This document shows positions 15,330 to 17,016 of a stretch of 17,016 bases of DNA, one piece after another (the stretch's first letter is position 1; each line of letters opens with the position of its first letter). The stretch is taken from NCBI GenBank assembly GCA_031428635.1, contig JANPPS010000280.1:1-17016 (forward strand), read 5' to 3'. The stretch is from JANPPS01 sp031428635 (GTDB lineage Bacteria > Pseudomonadota > Alphaproteobacteria > Acetobacterales > Acetobacteraceae). Below the pieces are notes generated by a model, which was given only the letters and a program-made list of their open reading frames with translations, was not told the DNA's origin and searched no databases. The position numbers were made by a program, and so were the translations under genes.

Positions 15330-15689
15330 TCGACGAGGGAGCTCGGAGACTGCGGTAACATTGGGGTGAGACGGTAAGTTGAGTATCTTCGCGTCTGTTC
15401 TCTGACCAAGGGTGGATGCGTGGCTTGGATTTTGAGGTTGGTGAACACTGGGGTTGAGGGCCCGGGGCCGTGCACCCGGTCGTGGCACTGTAGCCGGCAT
15501 GCACAACAACAGCCGGGGACGGCCTTCTATGGCGGAGAGGGTGTCCTTTTTCGTGTCGTCCAGCAACGACCAGGGCCGTACGATTTCTTCGATGCAGCCT
15601 CATATTCTTGGGGATTTCAGTCTAGCCACGTTCAGCTTCGTCCGGCGCAATACGATGCCTGAACGTGGGTAGGAACGGGGGTCGGCGAG
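15330..15689. other. Intergenic region without a convincing gene
   Basis: This is about 360 bases between the antiporter and the integrase. The best frame on the plus strand runs ATG 15499 to TAG 15672 (57 residues, containing VSFFVSSS and FSLATFSF), but it has no ribosome site and no family I know. The opposite strand offers an equally plausible short frame (WSLLDDTKKDTLSAIEGR). It may contain a decayed gene or the integrase-side attachment site. No tRNA or terminator was recognised. Confidence 0.4.
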
Positions 15690-16881
15690 TTGGGAAGCCA
15701 GTTCAACCGACTATCAGCCCGCACAGTCGTTGCGGCTTCAAAGCCAGGCTACCATCCTGACGGTAACGGCCTGCACCTACAGGCCAGCCCGGCCGGAACC
15801 AAATCTTGGATCTTCCGGTACTTCCTGAACAAGCGTGCCAGGGGAATGGGCCTGGGCGAACTCACTCTCTTATCGCTGGCGGAAGCTTGGCAGGCTTCAC
15901 TCTCGTCCTGGAAGCTCCTCAAAGAGGGCGTCGACCCGATCGAAGAAAGAGCGAGGGCTCGCCAGACCCGACAGGTGCACCAGGCTCGATCGATCACGTT
16001 CGACATGTGTGCGGAGGCGTATATCGAGGCGCATGCGCCCGGGTGGCGCAACGCCAAGCATGCGGAACAATGGCGCAGCACGCTCAAGACCTATGCCCTT
16101 CCCATCTTCGGCGACTTACCGATCCAGGATATCGACACGCCGCTGGTGATGAAAGTTCTCGACCCGATCTGGCACACGAAGACCGAGACGGCGAGCCGAG
16201 TGCGCGGCCGTATGGAGGCCGTGCTGGACTGGGCTAAAGCCCGTCGCCTTCATGAAGGGGATAACCCGGCACTATGGCGGGGGTCATCTCGATCAGCTGT
16301 TGCCGAAGCGGTCCCGGGTGCAGAAAGTCGTGCACCATCCTGCGTTGCCCTTTGACGAAATGGGTGCGTTCATGCGCGATCTCGGCGCAGAAGTCGGGGT
16401 CGCGGCCAGAGGTTTCGAGTTTCAGATCCTCGCCGCAGCCCGCACCGGGGAGGTCATCGGCGCCCGCTGGGACGAGATCGATGAGGGCAGGGCGCTGTGG
16501 GTGATTCCCGGTCGCCGAATGAAGGCCGGTAAGGGGCATCGCGTGGCGCTTTCTGGGCGGGCGATCGCCGTGCTGCCAGCAATGCGAGCGAAGCGTCAGT
16601 CGGAGTTCGTGTTTTCCGGTCGTCGCATAGACCGGCCCCTATCCAACATGGCGCTCCTTGCCGTCTTAAAGCGGATGAGGCGACCCGACCTGACCGTCCA
16701 TGGGTTTCGATCGTCATTCCGGGACTGGGCGGCCGAGCGCACCAACCACTCCCGCGACGTTGTTGAGATGGCTCTTGCCCATTCGATCGGGGACAAGGTC
16801 GAAGCGGCCTACCGTCGAGATGACTTGTTCGAGAAGCGGGCCCTGCTGATAGAAGAGTGGGCCCAGCATTGCTTCCCGTGA
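15690..16881 (+). pseudogene. P4-type tyrosine recombinase (integrase), split by a one-base frameshift
   Basis: Active relatives integrate and excise genomic islands or prophages at attachment sites, often in tRNA genes. The 5' part (15690-16280) encodes the DUF4102-like N-terminal arm (ARTVVAASKPGYHPDGNGLH; KSWIFRYFLNKRARGMGLGE) and the core-binding domain (ITFDMCAEAYIEAHAPGWRN...NPALWRG). The 3' part in another frame carries the catalytic domain (HLDQLLPKRSRVQKVVHHPALPFDE...). The full set is visible: Arg in AARTGEVIGARW (16441), Lys in MKAGKGHR, HxxR in HGFRSSFRDW (16699-16710), His in LAHSIG (16780) and the nucleophile Tyr in AAYRR (16810). The frames switch at a run of five G (16279-16283). 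The whole span is 397 codons plus one base, the length of intact relatives, so one extra G explains the break. The TTG start at 15690 is uncertain. Confidence 0.85.
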
Positions 16882-16963
16882 ACGAAAGAGCCGGACCCTA
16901 TGCCTCTACCGCCTTAGTGACCGTTTGGGAATGGTTGGTCCGGCGCGTGGGTTGTGACTCAAG

Positions 16964-16982
16964 CTCGGGATGTCGACCCGAG
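16964..16982. repeat. Short inverted repeat after the integrase
   Basis: The arms CTCGGG (16964-16969) and CCCGAG (16977-16982) are perfect complements around a 7-base loop, about 80 bases past the integrase stop. It could be a weak terminator or part of an attachment region. No T-tract is present, and the function is unknown. Confidence 0.3.
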
Positions 16983-17016
16983 AGAACCGTTGCCGGATGG
17001 CCGACATTGCCCGCAA

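Noticed and set aside
16252..16881. Second half of the integrase as an independent gene
   Set aside because: Its first residues before HLDQLLP are out of family and no ribosome site precedes the ATG at 16252; it continues the upstream frame after a one-base shift.
1..17016. CRISPR array, tRNA or rRNA gene, riboswitch
   Set aside because: No regularly spaced repeats, no cloverleaf with a GTTCRANNC-type T-loop in a plausible setting, and no rRNA signature was seen by eye. A tRNAscan or Rfam search would be decisive.

Overview
The window is high-GC DNA with long overlapping spurious frames on both strands. It looks like an alphaproteobacterium. The D-tartrate dehydratase closely resembles the Bradyrhizobium enzyme as I remember it, and the acyl-CoA dehydrogenase fragment and Cys-rich secreted proteins suggest Acetobacteraceae/Rhodospirillales or Bradyrhizobium-like bacteria. 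This assignment is inference, as no rRNA or tRNA gene is visible.

Left part (1-4350), scarred catabolic region: about 340 bases without a gene hold two perfect inverted repeats. A dead IS3-family element (about 343-1569) follows, with several frameshifts, an in-frame stop and a lost catalytic Asp. It abuts the C-terminal third of an acyl-CoA dehydrogenase whose 5' part is absent. Facing it on the minus strand are an intact D-tartrate dehydratase (tarD) and, upstream of that, an alpha/beta hydrolase of the epoxide hydrolase/dehalogenase type.

Middle part (4565-13978), envelope transport locus: a tightly packed minus-strand operon reads, in order of transcription, DUF4410-like lipoprotein, RND periplasmic adaptor, RND (HAE1/AcrB-type) pump, and an 872-residue secreted protein. 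Genes 1/2 and 3/4 overlap by 4 bases (GTGA, ATGA), and genes 2/3 are 21 bases apart. No outer-membrane channel gene is present. The secreted protein has a four-Cys module, three copies of a ~74-residue module, ~26-residue aromatic/Gly repeats and a GGFSQ tail. Divergent from the operon is a probable regulator with two winged-helix-like regions. It is followed by a small secreted protein carrying two more copies of the same four-Cys module (C-x7-C-x12-C-x11-C). The regulator and the shared module suggest that the six genes form one functional unit, possibly an envelope-stress or efflux system with its own secreted partners.

Right part (14058-17016): a CPA1/NhaP-type cation:proton antiporter, about 360 bases with no convincing gene, and a full-length P4-type tyrosine recombinase split by one extra G in a G5 run. 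The integrase marks this side as a likely old genomic-island edge. No attachment site could be identified.
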